Origin: Caulobacter sp. Root343
GTDB lineage: Bacteria; Pseudomonadota; Alphaproteobacteria; Caulobacterales; Caulobacteraceae
NCBI RefSeq assembly: GCF_001425745.1
Contig: NZ_LMDF01000007.1
Span: 596,973-660,972 of the forward strand
DNA: 64,000 nt
Direction: 5' to 3'
This document shows, in pieces, positions 63,453 to 64,000 of this stretch. Numbering within the stretch: position 1 is the stretch's first letter; every line of letters starts with the position of its first letter. Made by a program: the position numbers and the translations under genes. The notes under the pieces were generated by a model, which did no database searches, was not told the DNA's origin, and worked only from the letters and a program-made list of their open reading frames with translations.

Positions 63453-64000
63453 TCATGCTCGAACGCCGCAGATCAGTCCGTCGTGCAGCCATGCGCCGAG
63501 AAGACCGCCCATGCGCGCGATGACGCGCTCGGCGTCGTCGGGCCCGGCGAGCTGTTCGCACAGGCGGGCAAAACCGCAGCCGTCCAGCGCCATGGCGAGG
63601 GCCAGTTGTTCGAAGGCGTCGATCGTCCTGTATTGGGGCGATAGGCCTTGTCGCCACACACGGATCGCGGCCGGGGCGGGCAGGCGTTCGACCGCTGGCG
63701 GCGCCTGCCCCTCGGCGAGCGCGCCCCAGATCGCGGCGCTGTTGGTCGCGACGGCGCCGATCGTGAGGGTCGGCGACAAGGTCAAGGCCGCGCTTTCCCA
63801 GTCCACCCGGGCCAGCGCCTCGGTCGTAATCGGATCGGCGTCCGGACCGTCGAAGGCGCGGCGCAGACTCCAGTCCAGCCAAGCCAGCTCGGCCACCTCC
63901 GGATCGTCGGGATAGAGCCCGGCCAAGGTCTGTGAAAAATCCTCGCTATAGGCGTCCAACGTCCAGCCCCCGGGCGGACGAGCCGCTATATGGCTGAGCG
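63453..64000 (-). CDS. HvfC/BufC-like (DUF2063) protein, N-terminus outside window
   Basis: The frame runs from the right edge to a stop at 63453, about 182 residues, with no need for an internal start. The sequence (ARPPGGWTLDAYSEDFSQTLAGLYPDDPEVAELAWLDWSLRRAF, then RVWRQGLSPQYRTIDAFEQLALAMALDGCGFARLCEQLAG in parts) matches the C-terminal half of HvfC/BufC proteins. These partner HvfB/BufB-type enzymes in making methanobactin-like or bufferin copper-binding peptides. The partner genes would lie to the right, outside the window. It converges on kdpE across about 180 bp. Confidence 0.72.
   Translation of the reverse strand, partial: LSHIAARPPGGWTLDAYSEDFSQTLAGLYPDDPEVAELAWLDWSLRRAFDGPDADPITTEALARVDWESAALTLSPTLTIGAVATNSAAIWGALAEGQAPPAVERLPAPAAIRVWRQGLSPQYRTIDAFEQLALAMALDGCGFARLCEQLAGPDDAERVIARMGGLLGAWLHDGLICGVRA

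Noticed and set aside
1..64000. CRISPR arrays, rRNA or tRNA genes, intact insertion sequences
   Set aside because: No regularly spaced identical repeats, no conserved RNA gene sequences and no complete transposase were seen on either strand.

Overview
The window looks like a chromosome segment of a free-living, high-GC Caulobacter-like alphaproteobacterium. The evidence is the very GC-rich codon use, five large TonB-dependent outer-membrane receptors (TBDRs) within 64 kb, many secreted glycoside hydrolases and esterases, HWE-type histidine kinases and a FecI/FecR signalling cassette. No rRNA, tRNA, CRISPR array or intact mobile element was seen.

Layout. 1-6.1 kb: tail of a LysR regulator, then a minus-strand TBDR and GH3 glycosidase. 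7-10.7 kb: two divergent HWE-family sensor kinases, one with an MHYT membrane sensor and one soluble with three PAS domains. 10.7-11.7 kb: a decayed stretch holding the 5' remnant of a beta-propeller sensor kinase. 11.7-18.6 kb: an operon of TBDR, type B carboxylesterase and GH3 glycosidase closed by a strong terminator. 18.7-23.8 kb: a LysR regulator and a glycerol-3-phosphate module (glpR divergent from glpD-glpK). 23.9-33.3 kb: a TBDR, a secreted esterase, a GH31 glucosidase with its MFS transporter, and a GH29 fucosidase. 33.9-37 kb: a fourth TBDR, divergent from the fucosidase, with a LacI-type palindrome between them. 37.5-41.2 kb: LysR, MFS exporter, alpha/beta hydrolase and cyclophilin-like protein, with the same 20-bp operator-like box before the LysR and the MFS genes.

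41.4-49.9 kb is the most striking block. It holds an ECF sigma factor, a FecR anti-sigma factor, a FecA-type TBDR with a signalling domain, two secreted sulfatases and the formylglycine-generating enzyme that matures them, ending at a hairpin terminator. A shared promoter-like element precedes both the sigma gene and the TBDR gene. It reads as a self-contained, cell-surface-signalled system for taking up and desulfating a sulfated glycan.

50.3-55 kb: an HxlR regulator divergent from an NAD(P)-binding oxidoreductase with a tandem operator between them, an LprI-like protein, and a minus-strand group of DUF4303 and hypothetical genes. That group ends in a frameshifted DUF4303 remnant abutting an integrase remnant. 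55.2-63.3 kb: a complete high-affinity potassium operon (small membrane protein, kdpF, A, B, C, D, E). The right edge carries part of an HvfC/BufC-like gene.

How the genes work together: TBDRs import oligosaccharides or related ligands across the outer membrane. Secreted or periplasmic hydrolases (GH3, GH29, esterases, sulfatases) trim them, and GH31 with MFS handles released sugars inside. Regulation is local: LysR, DeoR, HxlR, FecI/FecR, KdpDE and an absent LacI-type regulator. All names come from reading the sequence and motifs; no database search was run.
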